DNA from: Prostheceraeus crozeri
Taxonomy: Eukaryota; Platyhelminthes; Polycladida; Euryleptidae
Length of the DNA stretch: 64,000 nucleotides
Assembly: GCA_907163375.1 (NCBI GenBank)
Contig: CAJQUW010010268.1
Span: 182,793-246,792, forward strand
Reading direction: 5' to 3'
Shown piece by piece: positions 10,033 through 20,891 of this stretch. The translations under genes and the position numbers were made by a program. The notes beneath the pieces were generated by a model. That model searched no databases. It saw only the letters and a program-made list of their open reading frames with translations, and had not been told where the DNA came from. Positions within the stretch are counted from its first letter, which is position 1, and the number at the start of each line of letters is the position of its first letter.

Positions 10033-11034
10033 ATGGTGACACGTGGAAAGTTCGCCTTAAAGTTTCATGCGAATTTTTCAAGACCTAAAATTGCTGAGTG
10101 CGTCGAGATATCAGAGAACACAGTCAGAAAGTACCTACAGAGGCTATCAGCTGGTGGAGATACTAAAGCAACCAATCGAGCTTCTTGTGGCAGTAGGAAA
10201 AGTACAACTGAAGAAGATGACGAGGAAATTTTAACTTTCTCTTCGAACCATCCTTTTTGCTCTGCCAGAGTAATTAAGCAAAACCTAAATCTAGAATGCA
10301 CTAGAAGGACCGTAACAAATCGATTGCTGAGCGGTGGTCTCAAGGCATTTACACCAGCTAGAAAGACAGCCTTGACAGCAGATCATGAACATCGCAGATT
10401 GGAATGGGCTACAGAAAAGTCATCGTGGACTTTGACGAGGTGGAAGAAAGTGGTGTTTTCTGACGAATCGAAATTCTGCTTCGGTCAGACACGAGTACAG
10501 TATATCCGTCGATCGATAGGAGATCGGTACACGGATCGCTACGTCTGCCGTACTCCGAACAGATCTGTCGCGCATGTAATGGTGTGGGGTGCATTCTCAA
10601 GTAATGGACATACGAGCCTGGTGAGAATTCAAGAGAGATTGGATGCACAAAAGTACATCGACATCCTTGAAGGTAGTCTTCTTCCAGTATGGAATACGAT
10701 CACTCAAGCAGGTGGCATCTTCCAGCAAGACAATGCACCGATACATTCGGCGAACCGGACGAAACTGTTCCTTCAACACAATGGAATCCCTACCTTAGAC
10801 TGGCCTGCATTTAGTCCCGACATGAATCCCATCGAACACGTGTGGGCACAGATGGAACTGAAACTCCAAAGAGAATATGAGGACCCAGAAGACAGTGACC
10901 AACTCTTTGCTACGCTTGATGTCATTTGGAATGAACTGATGGATGATGTCAATTATCGAGCTTCTCTTATCAGTTCAATGCGTGATCGCGTAGAAGCAGT
11001 ATTGGATGCTGAAGGTGATTTTACGAGATTTTGA
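10033..11034 (+). CDS. Tc1-type transposase, DD34E, uninterrupted
   Basis: A 333-residue protein, the usual length for Tc1 transposases. The N-terminal 110 residues form the paired helix-turn-helix DNA-binding region (SRPKIAECVEISENTVRKYL, later CTRRTVTNRLLSGGL). The catalytic triad is visible: D in VVFSDESKF, D in FQQDNAPIH and E in FSPDMNPIEHVW, with exactly 34 residues between the second D and the E. The frame is open from a good ATG to the stop at 11034 and terminal repeats lie on both sides. The enzyme would cut the element out and join it at TA sites. The copy looks young. Confidence 0.9.
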   Translation: MVTRGKFALKFHANFSRPKIAECVEISENTVRKYLQRLSAGGDTKATNRASCGSRKSTTEEDDEEILTFSSNHPFCSARVIKQNLNLECTRRTVTNRLLSGGLKAFTPARKTALTADHEHRRLEWATEKSSWTLTRWKKVVFSDESKFCFGQTRVQYIRRSIGDRYTDRYVCRTPNRSVAHVMVWGAFSSNGHTSLVRIQERLDAQKYIDILEGSLLPVWNTITQAGGIFQQDNAPIHSANRTKLFLQHNGIPTLDWPAFSPDMNPIEHVWAQMELKLQREYEDPEDSDQLFATLDVIWNELMDDVNYRASLISSMRDRVEAVLDAEGDFTRF

Positions 11035-11245
11035 CTTTTTCCTAACTACTAGTACGCATTTCGTGACTTTATACGTGTATTGATATTGTTTCTGTGATCG
11101 ACTCTGAAGCACAAGTAGTGCATATTGTCTTGTTGTTTTCGAAATAGAGTTAAATGTCCAACCGGGTACTTTATTTTTTCCTATATATGTATCAGACATT
11201 TAAGTATATTATCATAATATATATAATATTATTCATATTATATAT

Positions 11246-12045
11246 AGGGTGACCATAAAGTCGCGCACCAAGATTTTAATCGATCCTGTAGGAAACTTTA
11301 AATGACTTTCGAAGGAGAAAAATACACAATTGTAATCAATATAATTAAGAAAATTACATAATTCTTTAGGTACTCACAAATGTTCAAAATGCTGCCTACC
11401 AGCAGCCACACATAAATTGAGTTAATGGTGATTTTTTTCGAGCACTCGATTCAGCAAATCTGAATCATCGTTAATTTCCTGACAAGCATCACAAATTCGA
11501 GTTTGCAAATGATCCAGGTCATTCATGCGCACGGTATATTCTAAGTGTTTAACGCATCCCCAAAAGAAGTAATCCATAGGATTCAGGTAGTTGGATCGAG
11601 CAGCCCATTCGACTGTCCCCCTTTGACCAAACCAATGAACGAAGTTTTTATCCAGCCAGCCATGCACTATCAAGGCAGTGTGTGTAGGCGCTCCATCCAG
11701 CATGAACCACTCAGGCCGGCCTTCTCCAATTGATTTCAACTGAGGAAAAAGTTCTTGCAACATTTTGAGGTACTTGTTGCCGTCGAGCGTGGAGTCAAAA
11801 AAGTAGGGCCCGAAAACATGGTCTTTCCACAGACCGCACAAGACCATTAGTTTCGCACCACTGTTTTTTTTATGGGTTGCATCCAGTGGGGATTCACCTG
11901 CGCATAATATCGGCAATTTTGTTTATTCACTTCACCATTGAGATAGAAGTTGGCTTCATCAGTAAAGAGCACTCTCCGATGCACCATGTCAGGATCTTCA
12001 TCCAATCGGTTTTTAATTGGGTCCATTGGGCCCATTGGGTCAATT
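11246..12045 (-). pseudogene. Decayed mariner-type transposase of a second family
   Basis: The minus strand carries FTDEANFYLNGEVNKQN (first D region), GLWKDHVFGPYFFDSTLDG, WFMLDGAPTH (second D) and ARSNYLNPMDYFFWG. This is the order of the Tc1/mariner families with a third Asp in an SPDLTPLDFF-like box. Here the SPDL part reads SNYL, so the third catalytic Asp appears lost, and the frame shifts between the first and second D regions near 11850-11920. The motif AGGGTGACCATAAAGTCGCG at 11246 looks like the terminal repeat typical of the group. The N-terminal part is missing, cut off where a MITE and a tandem duplication begin. Confidence 0.75.
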
Positions 12046-12640
12046 CAGTATAATGAGGGTAAGTGTCAAAACTAGCGTAAGTATCATCATTGTGTTGCTT
12101 TTAGTGTCATTGTGTTGCTTTTAGTGTACATAATATTGGATTTTTCTAAAATTTGCATCTGCGAATATTTATAAATATATTGTCAAAATTACAAGCAATC
12201 AATTGACATTATAAGCAGATTGATTACAAGAAATCGATTGACACTAAGAAGAGATTGATTGAACATCTACAATGATGATACTTACGCTAGTTTTATTCAC
12301 TTCACCATTGAGATAGAAGTTGGCTTCATCAGTAAAGAGCACTCTCCGATGCACCATGTCAGGATCTTCATCCAATCGGTTTTTAATTGGGTCCATTGGG
12401 CCCATTGGGTCAATTCAGTATAATGAGGGTAAGTGTCAAAACTAGCGTAAGTATCATCATTGTGTTGCTTTTAGTGTCATTGTGTTGCTTTTAGTGTACC
12501 AAATATTGGATTTTTCTAAAATTTGCATCTGCGAATATTTATAAATATATTGTCAAAATTACAAGCAATCAATTGACATTATAAGCAGATTGATTACAAG
12601 AAATCGATTGACACTAAGAAGAGATTGACTGAACATCTAC
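11933..12640. repeat. 360-bp tandem duplication spanning transposase fragment plus MITE
   Basis: The sequence from 11933 to 12292 is repeated with near identity from 12293 to about 12640. Each unit holds the start of the mariner fragment, then the MITE. The right copy stops just before the second MITE end would appear. Few differences separate the copies, so the duplication is recent. Confidence 0.9.
12071..12291. mobile_element. MITE with 23-bp terminal inverted repeats
   Basis: The left end reads ACTAGCGTAAGTATCATCAT (then TGT) and the right end is its exact reverse complement. The 221-bp body contains a second layer of short repeats (GATTGATT / AATCGATTG words and a doubled TGTGTTGCTTTTAGTGT). 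A second copy, lacking its right end, starts at about 12431 in the tandem duplicate. Confidence 0.85.
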
Positions 12641-12755
12641 ATATATTTAACGCAATTCAAAAAGTCAGAAAAAAAATATACTAGGACTGCTGAAAGATTT
12701 TGAAGCATTCAACATGAAGGGGAATATCTCACTGAAGAGTGAGGGACAGGCTGCT

Positions 12756-14362
12756 TTATACATCCGGAAGGTCCCCTTTGCTGGTGGTAGCAAAACTCAA
12801 AAATCTCTTTGGCGCGAGCGCTTTCGAGGTCCGTCGGACATCATAGTCATGCGCTTAATGATTTATTGCGATATTCACATGAAGCAATGAAAAGTGTTCA
12901 TAAGATCTATGACAACAGTCTCTTTACGAAATGAGTCAATGATTATATAATACTGAATTAAGATAAAAGCAACATATCAACAAAGCCAAAATCACATGAA
13001 GAAAAAAGTTAAATGCATTAAAGAATTATAATACTGCATCGTAAGAAGATCCTAAGTCAACCTTAGTCTTGTTGCCCGAGCCCAGCTTCGTTGTCCAGAT
13101 GGCTTCTTTGGAGATTCGTTGCCGCCATTGTTTCGCCCCATCAACCCTACGCATGTCGTCAAAAGACATCATGTGACCAGTCTCAGTTACATGCTTCGCG
13201 ATCTCCGACCTGTAAACGTCCATGTCCTTTACTGCTCTTAGGTGCTCCTTTTGCGCTCCTTAAGATGCCTGGATGTCTCACCGACGTAAGAGAAAGAGCA
13301 GGAGTCTTCTGAGCAAGGGATATGGTACACTGATCCCAACTGAATGGCAAGAGAGGGCCGTTTTCTTACGAGCATCGACTGGAGAGTACTTGAAGGCCTC
13401 AGAGCAATGCTTATGTTGCAATCAGAAAGTACAGACCTTATTTTCTCTCCAATTCTTGGATAGTAAGGAATGGTTGCTTTCGGAGGTTCATATTCACGTT
13501 GAATAGCAGTGTCAACACCAGACCAGAAGCAGATGTCTTGTTCACTGCAGGTAGCCATTCTCCATGAAAACACGACGCAGATGTTGTCTCTCCTCCGCCA
13601 AGGATAGTCTTGAACACAGACGGTCAGCTCTTACATATAAAGAACGAACAGTGGATTTAAAAGCGTTCTTTGGATGACAGGAATGCCTCCTATTAAGGTA
13701 TGAATCAGTGTGAGTGGACTTGCGATAGATGGAAAACTGCAAATCTTCGCCCGATCGATCAATGAACAAATCCAGGAAAGGCAATATACCATCCTTCTCT
13801 TTCTCACACGTAAAATTAATGTTGCTCTCACGTCGGTGAGACATCCAGGCATCTTAGGGAGCGCAAAAAGGAGCACCTAAGAGCAGTAAAGGACATGGAC
13901 GTTTACAGGTCGGAGATCGCGAAGCATGTAACTGAGACTGGTCACATGATGTCTTTTGACGACATGCGTAGGGTTGATGGGGCGAAACAATGGCGGCAAC
14001 GAATCTCCAAAGAAGCCATCTGGACAACGAAGCTGGGCTCGGGCAACAAGACTAAGGTTGACTTAGGATCTTCTTACGATGCAGTATTATAATTCTTTAA
14101 TGCATGTAACTTTTTTCTTCTTGTAATTTTGGCTTTGTTGATATGTTGCTTTTATCTTAATTAGGTATTATATAATCATTGACTCATTTCGTAAAGAGAC
14201 TGTTATCATAGATCTTATGAACACTTTTCACTGCTTCATGTGAATATCGCAATAAATCATTAAGCGCATGACTATGATGTCCGACGGACCTCGACAGCGC
14301 TCGCGCCAAAGAGATTTTTGAGTTTTGCTACCACCAGCAAAGGGGACCTTCCGGATGTATAA
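12756..14362 (-). mobile_element. Penelope-like retroelement with 0.53-kb inverted arms
   Basis: Arms at 12756-13287 and 13829-14362 are inverted copies that are almost identical over more than 500 bp. They enclose a reverse-transcriptase remnant. Each arm contains the 3' coding end of the element and its 3' untranslated region. This is the inverted pseudo-LTR structure known for Penelope-like elements. The near identity of the arms suggests recent insertion, although the coding part is only partial. Confidence 0.85.
13026..13844 (-). pseudogene. Penelope-like reverse transcriptase / GIY-YIG endonuclease, partial
   Basis: Read on the minus strand, the first piece (13844-13542) has FTCEKEKDGILPFLDLFIDR and a SIYRKSTHTDSYLNRRHSCH box, the C-terminal fingers and palm edge of Penelope reverse transcriptases. 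The next (13573-13238) has YHIPCSEDSCSFSYVGETSR, the GIY-YIG endonuclease core with its Cys ligands. The last (13223-13026) has IAKHVTETGHMMSFDD and an RISKEAIW box, the end of the endonuclease domain. The pieces lie in different frames, and the catalytic YVDD part of the reverse transcriptase is absent, so the copy is 5' truncated and frameshifted. The same C-terminal 65 residues are encoded again, unchanged, on the plus strand at 13895-14092 in the inverted arm. Confidence 0.8.
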
Positions 14363-14539
14363 GGGGAATATCACAAGTCTAACATCCGCATGTTGTGCAT
14401 TTTTTGCATTGGGGGCAACGCCTTTGTTTCAATTTTGTGACCGGCCAGTGTTGACCAATTGAACGAATTTCTTGGGGAATTTTTGAAGCTGGTCCTTGAA
14501 CGTGCATGTTTCCTGAAGGTGCCTGATGAAGCAAAACAG

Positions 14540-15490
14540 CTGCCGTCGTTCTCATGAACTGTTCGAATGAGAATTTGTGCCCAACATTGTGAGATGCGCT
14601 AAGCGTTGATTAAGGCTACCTCGATGAAGTTGTTGATACCACTTTTTGCTGGTGAGATGGATCATATAGTTTCCTATCATCTTATCAAGTAAATCAATTC
14701 CTCCCATTTGTTTGTTGTATTCCTCCGCAACTTTTGGTAGTGGAATTATGGATTTTGTGCTGTCTCCTTTGATTCGCCGCTTACATTCACCAACAGGTTC
14801 TGCTCCTACAAAATTGCTGGCAAAGCACACAACCTTTTTGTCTCGCCATTTTACAAAGGAGACACAGCGATCCGATACCTCGCAATAGGTTCCTCTAGGT
14901 ATCTTCTTCAAAGCTTGGGAGTCTGTGATAGGCGCAATTTTCAAAGAGAACCGATTTCCTCTAGCCGTTCCGGAGGTTTCAACATCCCTCTTCTTCAATT
15001 CTGTGAGAAGTTCATGCCTTTCAGGTTCTTCGAGAACTGATATAAGATCAACTACTACACTGTACTTGTGAGGTTTTGCACATAGTGTCATCGCTAGCAG
15101 TCGACGACTCTTCTTTTCCACAATATACTTTGAAATTATAGCAGTATCCTTCGCCGCTACACAGCATCCACACTTTGTAGCCAAAGCGAACTGGCTCCAC
15201 ATGCGATGGTAAATATCTCTAAGCAGATATCATTATTTGACTTGCCTCTTACAATGACCTCTAAATCACCAACGACATCAAGAATGTTCTGTGAAGTGAG
15301 GCAGTCTTCGTCAAGATATTCTTCTTCTGACAATCCGTCATTGTCCGGAGGTACAATAGCCACATCAATTTCTTCATCATCAGACCAGTCTTGTATAATT
15401 TCAGCGATGTCCCCAATTGCATATTTTGCTACAAAGGATATCATTTTGACCAAATGCTCCGATATTGGACATTTACAATAAAACATTATA
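14540..15490 (-). pseudogene. piggyBac-type (PGBD-like) transposase remnant
   Basis: The 5' piece (15486-15157) is acidic (DWSDDEEIDVA, LSEEEYLDEDCLTSQNI), as piggyBac N-termini usually are. The 3' piece (15202-14552) holds the C-terminal catalytic half: GTARGNRF, KKIPRGTYCEVSD, VSFVKWRDKKVVCFASNF and VAEEYNKQMGGIDLLDKMIG, then SKKWYQQL. The middle of a normal transposase is missing between the two, so the copy carries a large internal deletion. A TTAA, the piggyBac target, occurs at about 15827 in a GGGTTAATGGG context on the 5' side; I cannot find a matching left end. Confidence 0.8.
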
Positions 15491-17354
15491 TATTTAGTGA
15501 TCTTTTCACCATTACTAAAAAATAATGATGCCTAGATTTGAGGTTGAACGTCTAGTAACATATTTAGTAAAAAATACTCACCTCTGTTCAGTCGCATCTT
15601 GAATAAACAACTGTTTTCAAAATGGCCGGAAAAACGAAAATTTTGAAAATTTCGAAATTCTGTAGAAATATAAACAAGGACGAAACTCGTCATAATTCTT
15701 ACAGGAATCGATATGTCAATCATTCTCAACTGTTTGAAGCCAAAATTAGTTCAATATATTCTCAAACTTATTTATTTTGATGAAAAATGTACGTGATCCA
15801 ATATTGGAACATTGGGTCTTAATGGGTTAATGGGATTTTGAAAAACAGAGATCTCTACATGGATGCTTCTTCTCAATTACAGTAGGCATATTAATTATAT
15901 TTAATGTACATTGCATATTAGCAAGCTGCTACATATGTCATCCTCATTAAATATGGATTTTATTATTATCGTTATCATTAAATTCCTTCCGAAATGAAAT
16001 TGAATCCCGGATTATTTGTACAGTATATCTTATCTGATAAATGATTGTGCAAGAACATGTGTCTGAGAATTCGCTATTTGGGGATTTCGATATTATGGGA
16101 ATTCGCTATCTTGGGAATTTGCTGTTATGGGAATTCTCTATTTTTTGGGATTCGCTATTTCGGGTCGGAGCCCTATTTTTAACACGGCAATGGTTTAATA
16201 AAGTAAATATAAGTTGACAGATGTATAACACGGACATTCATCATAGTATGTCGGGTTGCTTGGCAATATCCAATACATTATCAAAAATGACCAAAAAAGA
16301 AAACTTCATACGTCAAGTACTTAATCTGCATTTGAATTTTTCGAAGGAGCACATTATGCATTAAACTTGCATGTATCCTAAGGAGAGGGATTCGGGCCCG
16401 TGTCGCATTTTTGCTGTAGTTCTCTTCAATCCAAACCCCGTGATCTTGGCTTTTGTGACTTAAAGTGATAGCATATTTTCAAACAGTGCCTCAAAATCCG
16501 ATGGAATTAGCTCACTGGAAAGTAATATTTATTCAAACTACTTTGAAAAATCTTTTTGAAGATTTTGCTACGCTTTGCAAATATATTGTTTGTCTGGCAA
16601 CTTTCAATGAAATGCATCCATTTAGTACACCGTAATGGCACTTTGATCACCTTTAATTACCATCGTCATTTAGTCCTAATGTCGATGCGATATGCATTTT
16701 TTAAAGGTCATCAATAAGATAAAAACAGACTAGTGACAAAATAAAGTTCACCATTAGAAATATTGACTGTAAACTTTAAACAACAACGTGTTCATGGGCT
16801 TATTGATGGTTGAGAGAATCATGCCTGAAGAGGGAAAAGGTTTGTCTTTCGGATTGAAAATGACACTGATGTGAGATCATTTTACTTTTTCTGCTGATAT
16901 TTTACCGAGTCTCTTGCTACACTTCAGAAAATCGTCAGATGTCATGAGTTTGACAAAAGTGTTGCTTTTTATCATTTTACTTCTTTCTATTCTATGGATG
17001 AGGAAATATTCCCATGAAATATTTCATTATTGGTTATTCTGGTACTTACTCTCCTTGAAATAGAGGGATCAAGACGGCATCACATACTTGCTGGACTATG
17101 CTCACTGGAGGAACTCAGCCATTTGAAATAACAGCGGTCTCAATGAAAGTGCATATACACGGGTTAACATAGTGAGCTTCCACTGAATCTCGTCTTGTTA
17201 CAACACACACACCCTCATATTTGTCGACTGTGTCGGTCAAGTATGTTACCTCTTCGTTTACACGACAAGCTACCTGTGACGGTTCAATCGCAGACTACCA
17301 ACACAACTTTTATGACACAACAAATGTAGCGACATGTCTAACACACGAACACTA
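15491..17354. other. AT-rich sequence with a degenerate short repeat, no gene
   Basis: At about 16065-16170 a loose tandem repeat of about 20 bp alternates TTCGCTATTT and GGGAAT words, five or so times. Elsewhere I see no gene or RNA feature. Confidence 0.5.
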
Positions 17355-17478
17355 AGAAATAAATTGTTTATCTGAAGTTGAGTGGAAGGGAAATTGACTC
17401 AAGGTCGCGGCACAGCCGGGGGAACTCAGTTGGGGCATGAACCACCAGCAGAAGGCTTAGAACTACGCATATGACTGA
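17355..17478. repeat. Left part of a foldback element split by the outer Polinton
   Basis: This stretch, which ends in the target duplication GACTGA, matches the reverse complement of 55433-55310 (shared words AGAAATAAATTGTTTATCT, GACTCAAGGTC, GTTGGGGCATGAA). With the Polinton left out of account, it belongs to one element of about 620 bp with long inverted arms; its remainder is at 54937-55433. Confidence 0.8.
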
Positions 17479-18113
17479 AGTAATGGGAAAAAGACCGTTC
17501 CAGGACCAGGACAAAATCAGAAAAATTGGTATTTTTAAAAACGACATAAATTCATGAATTTAGTCCTTTTTTCAGGTTTTAGAGACTTAAATACATGAAT
17601 TTAGATCATTTAAAAAGTACCATTTTTTTCAAAAATGGTATTTTTAAAACGACATAAATTCATGTATTTAAGTCTTTAAAACCTGAAAAAAGGACTAAAT
17701 TCATGAATTTATGTCGTTTTTAAAAATACCAATTTTTCTGATTTTTCAAAATCTCAAATTTGTGATTATGACATTTTACTCCCAAAATCATGACCGTTCT
17801 AGGACACCGAAAAAATCAGAAAAGTTAAGAATCTCAAATTTGAGAATTACAATTTTCACCCTTAAAATCATGACCGTTCTAGGACACCGAAAATCATAAA
17901 AGTTAAGAATCTCAAATTTGTGATTACGATCATTTTTTCTCTCTCTTAAATCATGACCGTTCTAGGACACCGAAAATCATAAAAATGGTATTTTTAAAAA
18001 TGTCTTTTAAATTCATTTTTCAGGTTTTTTAAATATGAGATAACTAAAATTATGTGACTAAAAATATTTCTTTAAAAATGGAAGAAACCGCAAGAATATA
18101 TCCTTCGTTATCT
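17479..18113 (+). repeat. Left terminal inverted repeat of the outer Polinton
   Basis: It matches 54267-54930 in reverse. It has internal structure: a long palindrome at about 17519-17745, so the terminus can fold on itself, followed by three or four copies of a unit of about 65 bp containing ATCATGACCGTTCTAGGACA and CTCAAATTTG words. Its inner end repeats the first codons of the membrane-protein gene that lies beside the right repeat (GAAGAAACCGCAAGAATATA), showing that the repeat has been extended into that gene. Confidence 0.9.
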
Positions 18114-18656
18114 CAATTAAACTTTTACGGAGCAGCGTGACTTCTTTCTTTCTTTCTCTCTCTCTCTCTCGATCCTGTCTGTTACAGGAATATTGTATTC
18201 ACAATGATATGCATTCTTTAAAACAATTGCTTGTCTTCAATGAGAATAATTCCCGTATGCTTTTAATAGAATGACCTTGAACGCTAATGGAAATTTACAC
18301 CAAAATTGTTCTGGGAGCCGGAAAATGTGTCAGAAAGTTTGTCGACATGGCTGCCGATAAAAGTGCCGACATGGTTCGAGAGTCGGTGTATTTTTCCATT
18401 CAAAATAATGTCGCATGAATTATTGTTATGGAAACCAAAAGGAAGAGAAATTCTCATTCATTTCTCTTCTCTCTCATATGTCTATTGTGTTTAGATTGTA
18501 TTTGTTCTTTTGTTCTCATAGTGTGAATGAGATTTCACAACCCACATCATGCACTATTGTCTGTGATTTCCTTCACCCGTATCAGCTGACACAATTTTAG
18601 CAGCTGCTACACGCCAATTCTTTTGAGAAATTTCTGAAATAGATTATATTTCATTT
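18114..18656. other. Polinton left-end spacer, no gene supported
   Basis: Contains a CT-rich microsatellite at about 18132-18176 and more GC-balanced sequence after it. The short open frames here match nothing I know. The equivalent place in the inner Polinton holds a gene of unknown function and tandem repeats, but I see no similarity. Confidence 0.5.
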
Positions 18657-18815
18657 AAAATGAGTAACATTTGAGACTTCCTAAAAATATACGGCAAACA
18701 AACCACGTCAAATTTCGATTTAAATGAGATCGCTAATCAATTGGGAATAAAGAATTTTCACATATTGATGAGAAATGAATTACTATTGATAAAAGATGTA
18801 CGAAACACTAACTCT
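18657..18815 (+). pseudogene. Partial second copy of the protease 5' end (outer Polinton)
   Basis: The sequence resembles the first 50 or so codons of the protease gene that follows at 19041 (shared AAGAATTTTCA and CAATTGGGAAT words), then stops resembling it. The inner Polinton has the same partial copy in the same place, so the duplication predates the split of the two elements. It is a fossil with several breaks. Confidence 0.6.
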
Positions 18816-18884
18816 GCTAATAAACTGATTCCTTACAAATGTACCTTTTTAATTTAGATTAAATTAAATCATTTCAAAATGTAA

Positions 18885-19030
18885 TAAGTAGTAAGGAAAG
18901 TCATCATTAGAGAACAGTTTTAAATCAATATCCCTTTCTGACTAAGTAGTAAGGAAATTCATCATTATGGAACAGTTTGAAATCAATACCCCCTCCCTTC
19001 TGACTTCTAGGGGTCCCTTAAGAAATTCTT
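18885..19030. repeat. 58-bp direct repeat upstream of the protease (outer Polinton)
   Basis: Two units start AAGTAGTAAGGAAA and end in a T- and C-rich tract (CCCCCT) followed by TTCTGACT. The last leads into AGGGGTCCCTTAAGAAA just before the protease start. The inner Polinton has three units in the same place. They may be part of the promoter or leader. Confidence 0.75.
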
Positions 19031-19040
19031 TTATTATAAA

Positions 19041-19488
19041 ATGAGCAACATAAATGAGTTTTTGAAATTATATGGAACACAAACAACAACGAGTTTTGAT
19101 CTAAAGAAAAATCGCAAATCAATTGGGAATGAAGAATTTTCATGTTCTAATGAGAGTCAAATTACAATTCCTAAAAAATAAACCAACAATAACTATAAAT
19201 TTCATAACAAATCTTCATACGACATATGAAAAAGGAATACATTGGTCTGCAGGTATCTTTAATAAAAATCGAGATAATTACTATTTTGACTCTCATGGAT
19301 TGCCTCCAACAAACGAAGTCAAAAAATTACTTGGCAATGGAATTTATAATACATTTCAAATTCAAAAACCAGGAACTACTTACTGTGGTCAATTATGTCT
19401 TTATGCTTTATTGAAATTACAGGAAGGAGTACCATTTCTAGATATTATGTTAGAATTAAACAAGGGAATTTCATTCCCGAAACGTTAG
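19041..19488 (+). pseudogene. Adenovirus-type cysteine protease (outer Polinton), broken
   Basis: Homologue of the whole protease at 29675. The family motifs are recognisable: HWSAG around the catalytic His, YYFDSHGLPP around the acidic residue, and YCGQLCLY around the catalytic Cys. In adenoviruses and Polintons this enzyme matures capsid precursors. About one break is present. A short hairpin-rich tail at the 3' end (GGGAATTTCATTCCC) is not found in the inner copy. Confidence 0.85.
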
Positions 19489-19515
19489 TTCCAATAATAA
19501 TAATGATAATGATTA

Positions 19516-20807
19516 TTAAAAATCAGTTCGTTGTAATTCATTTTGATAAAATCGGCCTCTGATATCTTCATCATCTAAATCTTTGATTTCGTAAGTAATC
19601 GGATAAGTTTGGTTTATTTTACAAACTTCAAATATTTCTTTAGTCCAGTAACCAACAAAGCCTTTTTCAAATTTATTCTTATACTTAAATATTCTAACTC
19701 TATCTCCAATTTTAAATTTCGGCTTAAGTTTCTGCAAATTCGGATTACTCTCATTCGAATAATTATTCTCGAATATTTTTTTTCTTATCAAATCAGGGTC
19801 GTCAGAAGCATTCTTTGGGGTTTCTTCAATACCAGAATGAATCTTATTGTTATACTCTTCTACAACTCCTGGTAATATCTTCAACCATTTCTGATTTCCT
19901 CGCTCAGTGCATTTTTTGAATAATTTATTTTTTAACGTCCGATTGAATCTTTCTATCACTACGGCCTTCCCTGCATTTTCAGTTGAATAAACAGTTTCAA
20001 ATAGTGGCTGAACGTTTCTGTTATAAAATTCCGACCCTTTATCAACAAACAATTTTTTGGCTTTCTCTTACTTTCTTTAAAGATTTCTTCAAACGCATAT
20101 TTAACTAACAGACCACTTTTATTTTTTAAAGGCTTTACCCAAGCGTATCATGTATATAAATCTATAACGGTCAATGCGTATTTATAATCAGAAACATTTG
20201 GCATATGAATAAGATCAGCACTCCAAATATCATCTTTATTAAATACTTTCACTTTCAATAAATATTTAGGCCTTGTATATTCTTTATGAATTTCAGACGC
20301 GTAGGTTCGAGCGTTGCTCTCAGACAGCTTTGCTGTCGTTTCATTTAAACCCTGTCCGAATAATATTTTAGCTTGTAAAGCTTTCTGAACAAACATTCTT
20401 TCAATTTTTTCTCTAAATGTAGGATTTTGAATACTATCTAATTCTTGAATCATCTTCTTATCAGCTGCATGACGAGATCTTAGGTCATGATTTCGATAAG
20501 CTAAATCATGTCTGAAAGCTGCGGCATCTACTCTATTTATTGGTTCTTCACCTGGTTTTCGATTATTATTCTCATCTAGTCTTATATCTAATCGAGTTCC
20601 TGGACCTGTATATGAATGACCAGGAAGATGTTTTTCTTTCGAATATTTACTCCAAATAAATCCAGGAAAGTTTTCTAATGTTTTTTGTATGTCGTTACCT
20701 TCATAAATTTTACAATTTGAGTTTTTATTTTTGTTTAATAGATAATTCAATAAATCTAAATTAGCAATTTTTAATTTAATTAAATTTTCGGAATTTGTAG
20801 AATTCAT
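19516..20807 (-). pseudogene. PLA2-like / retroviral-type integrase (outer Polinton), broken
   Basis: Homologue of the gene at 30171-31547, with the same PLA2-like N-terminal segment, the integrase core (IWSADLIHM, LFVDKGSEF-type box, ERFNRTLKNK) and the C-terminal DNA-binding domain. Roughly one or two breaks. It carries its own double hairpin at about 20309-20337, where the inner copy has a differently expanded one. Confidence 0.85.
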
Positions 20808-20891
20808 TTTAAAAGATAAAATAAATGTTTTACCTAATAGAATCAAAGGTCCTCAGGTTACTAACCTATAGAACCAAAGGTCCTGAGGTTA

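Larger units (their letters stand above)
9603..11185 (+). mobile_element. Tc1/mariner-type DNA transposon
   Basis: The left end has GGAACAAATAAAGTACCCGG (from 9609), and the right end reads, in reverse complement, GGAAAAAATAAAGTACCCGG (to 11181), so terminal inverted repeats bracket one long transposase frame. TA-rich sequence at both outer ends is consistent with TA target choice, but the exact boundary is ambiguous. The 5' leader is long, about 420 bp, because a small inverted-repeat element (9731-9923) sits inside it. Confidence 0.85.
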
